This document shows, one piece after another, positions 19,610-29,543 of a stretch of 64,000 nucleotides of DNA (positions are counted from its first letter, which is position 1; every line of letters starts with the position of its first letter). Made by a program: the position numbers and the translations under genes. The notes under the pieces are model-generated. The model saw nothing but the letters and a program-made list of their open reading frames with translations, was not told where the DNA came from and did no database searches. The DNA is from Gammaproteobacteria bacterium (GTDB lineage: Bacteria; Pseudomonadota; Gammaproteobacteria; Pseudomonadales; Pseudohongiellaceae), in NCBI GenBank assembly GCA_019654215.1, contig BPDI01000004.1:1-64000 (forward strand), read 5' to 3'.

Positions 19610-20470
19610 CTAAATTTCATCAGCGGTTAGTTCAGAACGAAATTCAATCATCTGTTTACCTAATTCAATTGCTTCCTCTAACGGGAAAATGGCGACTCCA
19701 TTAATTGAAGCTAGGCCAGCTTCAACTCGCTGTTCGAAGCGAACTTGTTCGGGATCGGAGACCATCATCATTGCAGTTACCCAGATATCGTCGTGATAAC
19801 CATCGTGACTTGATTCGGCGACCCCAACTCTTGCTCGGTAAAACTTTCTGTTTCTTCCCAGCCGGGACTATAAAATTCGCGAACGAAATGAATGCGCGCG
19901 GTTGATTCTACCCATTCGCTCTTTAGTTTGGTGGCGACATTCTCCATGCCTCTCTGATTGCCGCCGCTGTCCCAATTAAAACGATATCACTGAATCCAGA
20001 TTGACGAAGACTGTTAGCTATATCCGTTAATAAGGCTTCATAAGTTGAGCATTTAAACTAATTGTTCCTGGGAATTTCATCGCGCCGGTTGGCGGATCGA
20101 TATTACCTCCCGGTACAAATTTTACTACTGGAGCACAAAGAGCATCCCCCAGTTTTTCCGCGATCGCGGGGCAGGAAGCTTCCAGTATCAGGTTGTGTTT
20201 GCCGATGGTGAGATAAGGCCCATTTTCTTCAATGCCGCCGGTGGGAATTATGACCGTTGTTGTGCCGTTGGCGATTAAATCTCGAATTTCTAAGAAAGTT
20301 AGTTCTTCTAACCAGAATGATTGAATGCCAGCGATAGGTCTATCCATCGCTAGCAATTCTTCATCGCTAAATCTATTTTGGCTCAGGCCGGACTGAGCTA
20401 CGCCCAGCAGTAACAGTGCGACGATCCAGTAATCGATATTGCGAAATTTTTCAAACAGGCCAGTTTTCAA
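19610..20470 (-). CDS. Secreted creatininase family protein, frameshifted
   Basis: The N-terminal segment (MKTGLFEKFRNIDYWIVALL, then LLGVAQSGLSQ) is a signal peptide or anchor. The metal site reads IPTGGIEENGPYLTIGKHN, matching the creatininase pattern P.G..E..GPHL....D but with Asn/Tyr/Asn in place of the commonest residues. PGGNIDPPTGAMKFPGT and, after a frame change near 20040, DIVLIGDSGGNQRGM and ESSHDGYHDDIWVTAMM continue the fold to a stop at 19610. Family members hydrolyse amides such as creatinine or formamide derivatives with two metals. A periplasmic version is unusual. Its downstream partner is the S10 peptidase. Confidence 0.75.
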
Positions 20471-20771
20471 TTGTTTGCCCCCAATCGTTGTGTTTCTACG
20501 GATGCTATCCTAATTAGGCGCCAAACCTAAGTGTCTCAGGCTAGAATGGGTAAAATTTGGCTCAGTTCAGATTAATGCATTAAGTCTGCGGTTTAGTAGC
20601 AGCATTAGTGCTACCAAACTAAAACAAGCTAATTTAGGATTGTGCCCGCGGTCAATTGAATAGTGCTGCAATAACAAGAAATGCGCATATCCATTGATAA
20701 AAGAAAGGATTCGTAGCTAGCTGCGGCCTCACTTACTAAATTGAAGCTATAATTTTATTTGAGAATCTAGT
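20471..20771. other. Intergenic region with one hairpin
   Basis: Divergent promoters for the creatininase and tri-haem cytochrome genes must lie here. TATAAT at 20748-20753 could be a -10 box for the plus-strand gene, but no good -35 is placed 17 bases before it. The only structure I see is the hairpin listed separately. Confidence 0.4.
20591..20619. repeat. Inverted repeat (hairpin) without a T-tail
   Basis: GTTTAGTAGCA and TGCTACCAAAC pair over 11 positions with one A-C mismatch around a 7-base loop. No T-run follows on either strand, so it is not a standard terminator; it may be an operator or an RNA structure. Confidence 0.5.
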
Positions 20772-22090
20772 TTGTCATTCCTGTTCCGTCATTATTTGTT
20801 ATTAATTGCTTTGGTAGTTGCCATCGTGATCGCAGTCATTGTTTTCTCATCAAACGGAGAGAGTGGTGATGGACCTATTGCCGATCATGGTTACAGTCAA
20901 GAAGAAGTGCTTGCAAAAGGAGAGTATCTGGTTGTCGCAGGCAACTGTGCCAGCTGTCATACCACCGGAGAAGGTGAGTTAATGGCAGGGGGCGTGGCCT
21001 TTGAAACACCATTCGGTACTATCCACTCGACCAACATCACGCCGGATTTAGATACTGGGATTGGTAGTTGGACTGAATGGGATTTTCTGAACTCCATGCG
21101 CCACGGAATCAGGCCCAATGGTGAACACCTATATCCTGCTTTTCCTTATCCGGCATTTACAAAAGTTACTAATGAAGACTTGGTTGCGATGTTTGCATAC
21201 CTGAAAAGCATTCCAGCGGTAAAACAAGTGCAACCAGATAATGATTTGTCTTTTCCGTTCAATCAAAGAGCTTTAATGGCTTTTTGGAAGTTTTTATATT
21301 TCGATTCTGGGGAATTCGAAATTAGTGAAGAACAAACTGAGCAATGGAACCGAGGCGCATACTTGGTCGAAGCACTAACTCATTGCAGCGCTTGTCACAC
21401 GCCCAGAAATATTCTTGGAGCTGAACAAGAGCAATTTTATTTAAGTGGAGGAGAGTATCAGGATCGAGTTGGCTCTGGTGAATATCGTACCTGGGTTGCA
21501 CCAAACATAACTTCTAGCAATCGCGGACTCGGTTTGTGGAGTCACGAGCATTTAGAAGATTACTTAAAAACTGCGCGCAATGAATTCTTGGAGTCATTTG
21601 GCCCAATGAATGAAGTCATTATGAATAGTTCACGCTTTCTAAATGAGTCCGATGTAAGTGCTATGGCGCTTTATTTAAAAAGTCTTCCTGCCATTGAAGA
21701 ACCAAGAGGTGTTGCACCTGACGATCAGTTAATGGGGCAAGGTCGGACCATTTATAATTTACATTGCGGCACTTGCCATTTACCAACTGGCGAAGGAGAT
21801 CCAGAGATGGCGCCTAAACTCAATAGGGGCAGCCTCGTAGTTCAGGCAGAAAACCCGGCATCCATGATTAATGCGATATTGTATTCGCCGGAGTTGCCAG
21901 GATCGCCACTTGAGCCTCGTTGGTTGGATCCTATGGAAAGATTTTCCAATACATTTTAAGTGATGAGGAAATAGCCGCAGTGGCAAGCTATATTCGAAAC
22001 TCTTGGGGGAATAGAGCAGGAATGGTTTTGCCAGGGCAGGTGGCAGCCAGCGATAAACGCTGTCAATTGAATTATTCTTCAACAAGGTAA
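20772..22090 (+). CDS. Tri-haem c-type cytochrome (alcohol dehydrogenase cytochrome subunit-like)
   Basis: An N-terminal membrane anchor (LLLIALVVAIVIAVIVF) precedes three haem motifs: CASCH, CSACH and CGTCH. Each is followed by an NITP/NIT-type segment and a spaced Met, as in the cytochrome subunits of membrane-bound alcohol/gluconate dehydrogenases. It would carry electrons from periplasmic PQQ or flavin dehydrogenases to the ubiquinol pool or an oxidase. Near 21940 the frame shifts; the continuation LSDEEIAAVASYIRNSWGN runs to a TAA at 22088-22090 and completes the third domain. The only in-frame start is TTG 20772 without a clear SD, so an N-terminal indel is possible. Confidence 0.85.
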
Positions 22091-22188
22091 ATAACTTGTT
22101 GAAGATAGAGATGTTTAAAATTTCAGTAATTGTACGATAGTCTATTAACGAGGAAATCTTAGCCGGTTAAGGGCAGGCGACATAAGTA

Positions 22189-23892
22189 ATGTGGTTCATT
22201 AAATTACTGTTTTAATTTTCGTTTTTCGCTGTTCTTATTTAGCGCAGCTTTATTGCTTGTTGCGTGCGAAGACAATATCAGCGAGTTGGCTGAACCTGAA
22301 GACAGCGCGTCAGGCTCAGAATCCGGTTGCTCACGGGGGAGCAGTTCACAAATTCCATTGCTGCAGTGTTTGGCGAAGACATTGCCAATAGTATTCTGCC
22401 GCCCATACCACCGATGACTCGCATTGAGGGGTTGCTCTCCTCTGGTGCAGCGTTTGTAGGTGTTACTTCCGATCAAATTTCTCAAATTCAGCAAGCAGCA
22501 ACTTCAATCGCAGCAAGAGTCGTTGAGAAAATCACCGAGACTTTCTCATTCCTTGTAGCCCCGAATCGGTAAGTGCCCCCGAGGAACCTGTGCGGCACTA
22601 TTTTTCGAGATACAGGAAGACTATTAAACAGAAAGCCTCTCGAAAAACTCGTTTATCTGAGCTGGTGGATATTGCCAACTATGCTGCCGAACAAGCGAAG
22701 ATTTTTATGAGGGGCTGGGGCTGGCACTTGAAGCCATTCTGATTAGCCCAGACTTTATTTTTATCGTCGATCAGGAGAACCAGACCCGGATCGACCAGGC
22801 TTTGACCGCCTGGAAAAATTTTTCTTAGCGTCCCGATTAAGTTTCTTTCTTTGGAATGCTCCTCCTGAGAAGCATTGTTCGGCAGCGGAATCTGGAGATC
22901 TATATGACGACGAAACTCTTTTAAGAGAAACTAACCGTATGCTCGCCAGTTCTCGTTTGGAATCTGGCATGCGAGCCTTCTTCGACGACATGCTTGGTTT
23001 CGATGAGTTTAACAGCCTGGCTAAAGACCCTTCTGTGTATCCAATGGTCACAGGTTCGACTTTGCGTGACGCCCGAGAACAAACCCTGCGAACAATAGTA
23101 GATCACCTGATTGTTGGGGATTCTGACTATCGCGACTTATTTACCACGCGAAAAACTTTCATGTCCCCAGCCCTGGGTGTGGTTTATGGCATTCCGACCG
23201 GAAATGGTTGGACTTCTTATGTGTTTCCCGATGAAAGTCCGCGCCTAGGAATATTAACCCAAGTGAGCTTTCTTGCGGCTAATTCTCATGCGGTCAGGAG
23301 TTCTCCGACATTAAGAGGCCCGGCATTGAGGGAGCGATTCCTCTGCCAACTGGTTCCAGACCCACCCCCTAATGTAGATTTTTCACTCTTAGAAGAAGCA
23401 GAAAATGCAGATACTGCACGTGAACGGCTGGCGGTGCATAACACCAATCCATCTTGTGCAGGGTGCCATTTAATTACAGATCCCATGGGCCTTTCCCTGG
23501 AAAATTTCGATGGCGCAGGTCGTTTCCGTGAGACTGAGAACGGATCTGAGCTAGACATAAGTGGTGAGCTGGATGGGGTGTTTTATGATGATATAGAAGG
23601 TCTCGCGCTAGCAGTGCGGGATCATCCGAAACTCCCGAATTGTCTGGTAAACAGGCTTTTCGCCTATAGCACAGGCGGGCCTGCATCTCTGCAGCATGAC
23701 CGAGATATCATCAATTGGCTCGAAAATCGCTTTGTTGCAAATGACTACAAGTTAACCGCACTATTGCGGGCTTTAATTATTAGTAAGGCGTTTTCGACTG
23801 TGAGAACGACCGATTCTCAGGGTAAAATGGGTTTTAGTGAGTCTACAGCGGAGCCATTTAGGCTTCCGGAACCAAACTTCAACTCACTGTAG
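22189..23892 (+). pseudogene. Second DUF1592-type protein, shorter and heavily frameshifted
   Basis: ATG 22189 begins a short lipoprotein signal that reaches LLLVACED after an indel. The next segments, each in a new frame, read RLLTGEQFTNSIAAVFGED (DUF1587-like), FEIQGRLLNRKPL (DUF1595-like), LALEAILISPDFIF, and then ASRLSFFLWNAPPE (DUF1592). From 22939 to 23892 the frame is intact and holds LGILTQVSFLAANSHAVRSS, a CAGCH motif and LDPMGLSLENFDGAGR-like TDPMGLSLENFDGAGR (DUF1588/1585). The N-terminal PSCyt1 haem domain of the 2549 paralogue appears absent. At least six indels are needed upstream of 22939. The DUF1552 partner starts 25 bases later. Confidence 0.7.
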
Positions 23893-23917
23893 CTAGAGAT
23901 AACGTGATTGGGATGGA

Positions 23918-25261
23918 ATGAAAAAGCTTAATCGTCGCAAGTTCCTGAAAGGCGCACTAAACGGTGGGGTTATTACTGTTGGGCTGCCACTATTGGACAT
24001 ATTTCTCAATGACAACGGTACTGCCTATGCTGATGGCACGCCAATACCTATGCGCTTTGGTACTTGGTCTTGGGGGCTAGGTATGAGCGAATCGATTTTT
24101 GTGCCAAAGAAAACCGGCGCAAATTTCGATCTGCCGGATGAAATCGCTGCCCTTGCTCCTGTTCAGGAACACATTAATCTCTATACCAATTTCCATGTTT
24201 TTAAAGACGATGCTCCCAATCTTTGCCATCACTCTGGTTGGGTAGTGCTTCGCTCTGGCATTGCGCCGATGACTTCCCAAAATAAACCGGGAGAAACAAT
24301 CGATGTAGCAGTATCAAGGCAGATTGGTAATGCAACTCGGTTTCGCAGCCTAAGTGCCACCGCTACCGGTGATAATCGCAATAGTTTTAGTTATGAAGGT
24401 GGTAATTCTGTAAACGTACCTGAGTGGTCACCGTTGCGGTTTTATCAACGATTATTCGGTGAAGAATTTCAAAACCCGAATGCTGAAACTTTTACTCCAG
24501 ACCCTAAAGTAATGGTTCGAAAGAGTGCGCTCTCTGCTGTACAAGAAGATACAAAAAAATTGGAACAAACTTTAGGAGCAAATGATCGTGCGCGACTCGA
24601 TCAATACTTTACTGGCTTAAGAGATCTTGAGCGTCGTTTTGATTTGCAATTGACCAAACCAGACCCCTCGCGAAGCCTGTATTGTTTTGGAAGAACCAGA
24701 AATACTTCCTACCGGGCTTGATGCAGATCTTGTTGCTAAGCGTCATCGTATGATGACGGATTTAATGCTAATGGCTGGGGCCCGTGTGATCAGACTCGCG
24801 TGTTTAACATGTTTTATGCGCATGCTTTCTCTTCAAAAATTTAAAGACCTGGCTATGATAAGCCACACCACACCGCAACCCACGAGGAAGCAGTGGACGC
24901 AGAACTCGGATATCAGCCGAATGTGCCCTTGGTTTACTCGACGCGCAATGGATGAATGGGCTTACTATGTAGATGCGCTGGCGAATTTCAAAGAAGGAGA
25001 CGGTTCTCTTCTTGATAATAGCTTCATCTATGCAACTACAGACCAGTCTTTTGCAAAACTTCATGCAATCGACGGCATACCAATGTTTAGTGCCGGCACG
25101 GCCGGTGGAAGAGTTAAAACTGGACTCCATGTCGATGGTGGTGGCTTTGCCAGGCTGTCGACTAGGGTTTTACAGCTCAAAGATTAATGGGGCTCGACAT
25201 CGAATCATGGGGCGATAAGAGTAATACCACCTCGAGTGAGATTGGTGAAATTCTGGTTTAA
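23918..25261 (+). CDS. Second DUF1552 family protein, frameshifted
   Basis: It opens with a Tat-like signal (LNRRKFLKGALNGG, then VGLPLLDIFL). The N-terminal two-thirds (to about 24690) is intact and includes FGTWSWGLGMSES and CHHSGWVVLRSGIAPM. After frame changes near 24690, 24780, 24850 and 25140 the C-terminus reads YDKPHHTATHEEAVD, YATTDQSFAKLHAIDGIP and finally LGFTAQRLMGLDIESWG...EILV with a stop at 25259-25261. This tail is the family's normal end, which argues that the breaks are technical. It is exported, function unknown, and paired with the DUF1592 gene just upstream as at 2549-6199. Confidence 0.8.
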
Positions 25262-25366
25262 TCTTTTTTCCTGCCTATAGAACTTGCTTGTTAGCAATAA
25301 CAGGCTTGTGTTGCACCACTTTTAATTTCTATCGCTGCAGATCTCGAAGTCTATCGAGAGGTTGCT

Positions 25367-26608
25367 ATGCCATCTGGATTTCAGGTCGTGGTTAATGAAC
25401 TGGAAGGCCCGGTATTTGCAACTGAAACAGGTCAGACACTATATAAATGGCCCCTTGATGGTTTACGCAATGGGTACAGTGGTGAAGCACCAGGAATTCC
25501 TGCTTGTTATGAGGATGTCTTAACGGTTACTGCGGGATTAATGAGTCCTTATCCGGCAGGAATAAAGTTGCCAGAACTGGATAAGCGCAAAAGTTGTGTT
25601 GAATTGTGGCCGCCGGTGTACGCCGACGAGGAAGCTGAAGCGATTGGAAAATGGACTATAGTTGAACGCAGAGATGGTTCAAAGCAGTGGGCCTATGACG
25701 AGCAGCCCCTATATACCTCAATTCGTGACATGCAACCCGGTGACGTTTTGGGGGGCACTACTCGCAGTTCGAGAGGTGATTCGCCAGCATATCGCGTGCC
25801 TATAAGCCCACCATCCATGTTACCTCCTGGTTTTGCCATAAAGCCGACTTCAATCGGGCGTATGTTAACCACAGACTTAAATGAAGCTGTTTATAGCTTC
25901 GCTGCGGATACCGCCAGGAGCGCAGCCTGTACTGAAGAATGTCTGGTTAACTGGAAGCCAGTTAGTGCGCCAGGTTTAGCCAGAGAGCAAGGAGAATGGA
26001 CATTGTTGGAGCGCTCACCCGGTGAACGGCAATGGGTTTTTCGCGGTAAGCCACTTTATACCTACCTACTGGATACGGATTCTTGGAGTCAGGAGGGAAG
26101 CGATATTCCCGGCTGGGATAACGTTTTCACTCAGCCTGCTCCTGAATTACCTGCTAGTTTTACTTCCCAGTTAACCATAGCCGGTAATGTGCTTGCAGAT
26201 AAAAACGGCAGAACTATTTATAGATATTTTTGCGGAGAAGATTCTCAGGATCAATTTAATTGTGACCACCCTGATGAAACCCAAGTGTATCGTTTAGCTA
26301 TGTGTGGAGCGGGAGATGCAGGAAAGTGCTTAAGCTATTGGCCATACGTAATAGCCGGTGAAGAAGAGCAAAGTCCTAATAGAACCTGGCAGATTAAGAA
26401 TATAGATCCTATGACTGGGCATTACGTGTCAGCGGATGATAATGATGCGCTTCGGGTTTGGACCTATCGAGATAGGCCGGTTTATTTGTTTGGTGGCGAC
26501 AAAGTAATTGGTGATGTTAATGGCGGTGGTACCGGTGAATGGCGTGGAAAGCGCAATGGTCTTAGGGCTTTCTGGTTGCGTGATGATTTTATGGGTGGAA
26601 TTTTGTAA
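25367..26608 (+). CDS. Secreted PF03640-repeat protein (YxxWxxD-type lipoprotein repeats)
   Basis: Three to four copies of a repeat of about 100 residues: (G)xx(L)xDxxGxTLYxxxxD....(S)xCxxxCxxxWPP, then GxWTxxxRxDGxxQWxYxxxPLYxxxxD. Examples are ATETGQTLYKWPLDG, VERRDGSKQWAYDEQPLY, ACTEECLVNWKPV and WVFRGKPLYTYLLDTD. This is the secreted repeat of unknown function found in COG4315-type lipoproteins, often beside cytochromes. The open frame begins at about 25337 (ADLEVYREVAMPSGFQV), before the ATG at 25367. The signal peptide upstream seems broken by an indel between 25265 and 25335. It follows the DUF1592/DUF1552 pair and overlaps the next start (TAATG). Confidence 0.75.
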   Translation: MPSGFQVVVNELEGPVFATETGQTLYKWPLDGLRNGYSGEAPGIPACYEDVLTVTAGLMSPYPAGIKLPELDKRKSCVELWPPVYADEEAEAIGKWTIVERRDGSKQWAYDEQPLYTSIRDMQPGDVLGGTTRSSRGDSPAYRVPISPPSMLPPGFAIKPTSIGRMLTTDLNEAVYSFAADTARSAACTEECLVNWKPVSAPGLAREQGEWTLLERSPGERQWVFRGKPLYTYLLDTDSWSQEGSDIPGWDNVFTQPAPELPASFTSQLTIAGNVLADKNGRTIYRYFCGEDSQDQFNCDHPDETQVYRLAMCGAGDAGKCLSYWPYVIAGEEEQSPNRTWQIKNIDPMTGHYVSADDNDALRVWTYRDRPVYLFGGDKVIGDVNGGGTGEWRGKRNGLRAFWLRDDFMGGIL

Positions 26609-27703
26609 TGGAACGAGGGGTCACTTTTTACAGTTAAATTTCTTACGCTATTCTTCCTAGGAATCAGTGTTGCTTCCGGGCAGACCGGCAAGCTTTCAAA
26701 ATGGCTTTTATCGGATACGTTATGACCGATTTATTCTTTGGGCAGTTTATCAGACGCCTTCAGCTGAAGAATGCCCGCGGGGATTCAACGACGGCCCTCG
26801 CGAGCAATTCGAAACAGCTGTTTCCTGCGCACGAGCTGCTCTCGGTGGAAGAGACCCAGCTCAAACAGGAAATTGAAACTTGGCACCCCACGACAGAACC
26901 AGATGGATTCGAATTTCTCGAGGTAGAGGGAAGATTTTCCTGGGGGCTTAATTTGGATGAGAGAGTGGATGACAACGATTTTAATCATCCAGATGGAACA
27001 CCGGGAATTGATAATGAAGTTTATCGCGCCGTCGGTTGCATCATTGGTTTTCGTGGCCCGGATGGTGTTGAGTTTATTTTCCAGAATAAAGCCATACTTG
27101 ATCGTCGTTATAATCGCATGATGATTGAGTTAAGCGGGGTAGATGATTTAGAAAATGACGATGAAGTAACTGTCACATGGTACCGAGGCATGGATCGGTT
27201 ACTTACTGATGCTACGGGACAAAAAGCCATGGCTGGGGGAAACCCTAAAGCGAATTGACTATCGATGGGGTCAGAGTTTAATTCGTGAATCAAAGGGCAA
27301 GATTACCGATTCGGTACTGACAACCGAGCCAATTGGTGATCTAGTGATTCCCTGGATGAATTTAAGCGTGCCTTCAATTCATATTTTTAAAGATGCACGC
27401 CTACACTTAAATCTGTCGGAGGATAATGCGGATGGTATTTTGGCCGGTTTTGCTGATGTGGACACGTGGTACTATCAACTAATTCGTAATGACTCTACTC
27501 ATCATTTGAGCAACGGTCAGATTTCCGGAATTTCTCTCTACAAGGCTCTAAGGCGACTCGCAGATGCCTATCCTGATCAAGAGACAGGTTCTAACACCGC
27601 CATCTCGACTTCCCTTGATATTAAAATGACTCAGGTATTCATAAGTCACGATACTGCGGGCGCTATAGCAAGCTCTCCCTTTAAATGTCAATTTAGGCCA
27701 TGA
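26608..27703 (+). pseudogene. Orphan secreted protein coupled to the PF03640 gene, frameshifted
   Basis: ATG 26608 shares its A with the upstream stop. The product needs frame changes near 26640, 26690, 26820, 27235 and 27640. Fragments read VKFLTLFFLGISVASGQTG (signal peptide), FILWAVYQTPSAEECPRGFN, FEFLEVEGRFSWGLNLDERV, DFNHPDGTPGIDNEVYRAVG, and then QSLIRESKGKITDSVLTTEP to a stop at 27703. The Cys-Asn spacing and DLEN/DDEV acidic stretches suggest a metal- or carbohydrate-binding beta protein, but I do not recognise a family. It seems to complete the 22189-27703 module. Confidence 0.55.
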
Positions 27704-27795
27704 ATTTCCGATAAAATATATACACTTCTTGCACTAATGGTGCAGACTAAGGCTCATACCAAATACGCCGCAACATCCTTCATCAGGAGGAAACA

Positions 27796-28816
27796 ATGAA
27801 AAAAATACTAGTTGCATTATCTCTTTTACTAACCCTTGTAATTTCACTGAAAGCTATCGCGCAAGAAGATTATCCGCGCACTCCGTCAGGCAAGCCCGAT
27901 TTTAATGGAGATTATGATATTTCCACTTTGACTCCATTCGAGCGACCCACTTCTTACGGGAACCGTCGTGCATTGAATGCTGAGGAAGTACAGGCACTTC
28001 GAGATCGGGAAATGGGTATACGCGCTCGTGATGCCATAGCGAGCGATCCAGATCGAGATGCACCTGAGCAAGGCGGTAATATAGGCTCCTATAATGATTT
28101 TTGGTTCGATCGTGGTAACGACGGTTTTGTTATCGATGGAGAATACCGAACCTCTATTCTTACTTATCCAGAAAACGGCCGCATGCCAGCACGCACAGAA
28201 AGAGGTCAGGCTAAAGCGGACGCCGCTCCAAAATTTGCTTGGCCAGAGCGCGACGGCGCCTGGTGGCTTGAAACAGGAGATCAGCCTTACGATGGCCCTG
28301 AAAATCAAACATTAGCTGTTCGTTGCATCTATCACCAGCCGGCATCAATACCAATAACGCCCCGAGTCTATAACAACCTCAAAACGATAGTGCAAACCGA
28401 TGACTATTTGATGCTTTATATCGAATGGATGCATTGGGCGCGGATTATTCGAATTGACGACGAACACAACTCTGAAACACTCGCTACATTCGATGGGGAT
28501 TCTATTGGGTGGTGGGAAGGCGATACATTGGTTGTGGAGACAATTAATTTTATGGATCAGCCTTATCAACCTTCTGAAGGCAAAAAAATAATTGAAAGAT
28601 TTTCTCCTGAACCTGGAGGCGGTTTGATCTACGCGTTTGAAGTTGAGGATGTCGACTACACCGATAGATACGCAGGTGAAATGGTATGGCCTCGGTCTGA
28701 TCAGATCCCATTTCGAGTATGCTTGCCATGAAGGCAACTATGCAATGTCAGCGACATTAATGGGAGCGCGTGTTCGGGAAAGAGAGCACCGTGAACAAAA
28801 CGGATCAGAGGACTGA
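27796..28816 (+). CDS. Secreted protein of the 'CHEGNY' orphan family, subgroup A, frameshifted at the end
   Basis: The signal peptide MKKILVALSLLLTLVISLKA is followed by TPSGKPDFNGDYDISTLTPF, then REMGIRARD, SYNDFWFDRGNDGF and ILTYPENGRMP. Further on come WPERDGAWWLETGDQP, DGDSIGWWEGDTLVVET and, after a frame change near 28710, YEYACHEGNYAMSATLMGAR to a stop at 28816. A paralogue of high similarity lies at 34705, and more distant ones at 29544 and 50616. Family function is unknown. The single Cys and His in the CHEGNY motif could be a ligand pair, and the repeated W and D/G pattern suggests a beta sandwich. Confidence 0.85.
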
Positions 28817-28867
28817 TAGTTAAGAACAATATTTATTAATTGGTTTAATAAAGGTTTTCTGACTCAG

Positions 28868-28872
28868 GGAGG
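28868..28872 (+). promoter_or_regulatory. Shine-Dalgarno supporting the TTG start at 28880
   Basis: GGAGG sits 7 bases before TTG 28880. No in-frame ATG follows for about 23 codons, so this site decides the start. Confidence 0.65.
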
Positions 28873-28879
28873 ATAAGAG

Positions 28880-29441
28880 TTGTCAGAAAAATTTAGAGAT
28901 AAAGTTCGTATACTCATCAAGGAAGGTGAGGGCTGCGTTGCCCACATGTATCTGAATACAGTTGGAAAAGTGACTGTGGGTGTTGGCAACATGTTAAAAA
29001 AACCTTCCAGTGCAACTTTTATTGCGCTTCATACTAGAAGCAACGGGTGAGAAAGCGTCGGAGAAAAGTATCGAAGACGAATTCGAGCTAGTTAGCAATC
29101 AGGAAGCTGCGCATCCCGCAAAATTTTACAAGGAATTCACACAACTAGTCTTAAGTGATCACGAGATTAATCAATTACTGGATATGCGTCTCGATAAATT
29201 CGAATCGAAATTGAGAATGGATTTTCCGAAATACGATGATTATCCGGAAGATGCGAAACTTGGCTTAATTGATATGGCCTTCAACCTTGGCAACAAGAGG
29301 CTGGTTAAAAAGTTTTCTACATTTACTAATGCGGCTCGTAAGTCCGATTGGTTAACCTGTGCGAACGAGTGTAGAAGAAAACAAGTTCAAGAATCTAGGA
29401 ATGATATGGTCCGTTCACTCTTTCTAAATTGTGCTAGTTAA
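28880..29441 (+). CDS. Phage-type lysozyme (GH24-like), frameshifted, cytosolic N-terminus
   Basis: From TTG 28880 the protein starts LSEKFRDKVRILIKEGEGCV, with Glu in the position of the GH24 catalytic acid, then YLNTVGKVTVGVGNML, the usual T-x-G-V-G substrate segment. A frame change near 29010 leads to FILEATGEKASEKSIEDEFE, then DDYPEDAKLGLIDMAFNLGN and a C-terminal Cys pair region. The product would be about 187 residues. GH24 enzymes cleave the MurNAc-GlcNAc bond of peptidoglycan. I see no signal peptide, holin or phage gene nearby, so release would need another route. Confidence 0.7.
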
Positions 29442-29543
29442 TACAAGCCGAAGGTTCTCTTTTTAGATATATTTTGCTAAGCGTCGCGATCCCACTTCGA
29501 TAATGCTGACTCCTAATCGTCGAATAGATATTTAGTTTTAGTT

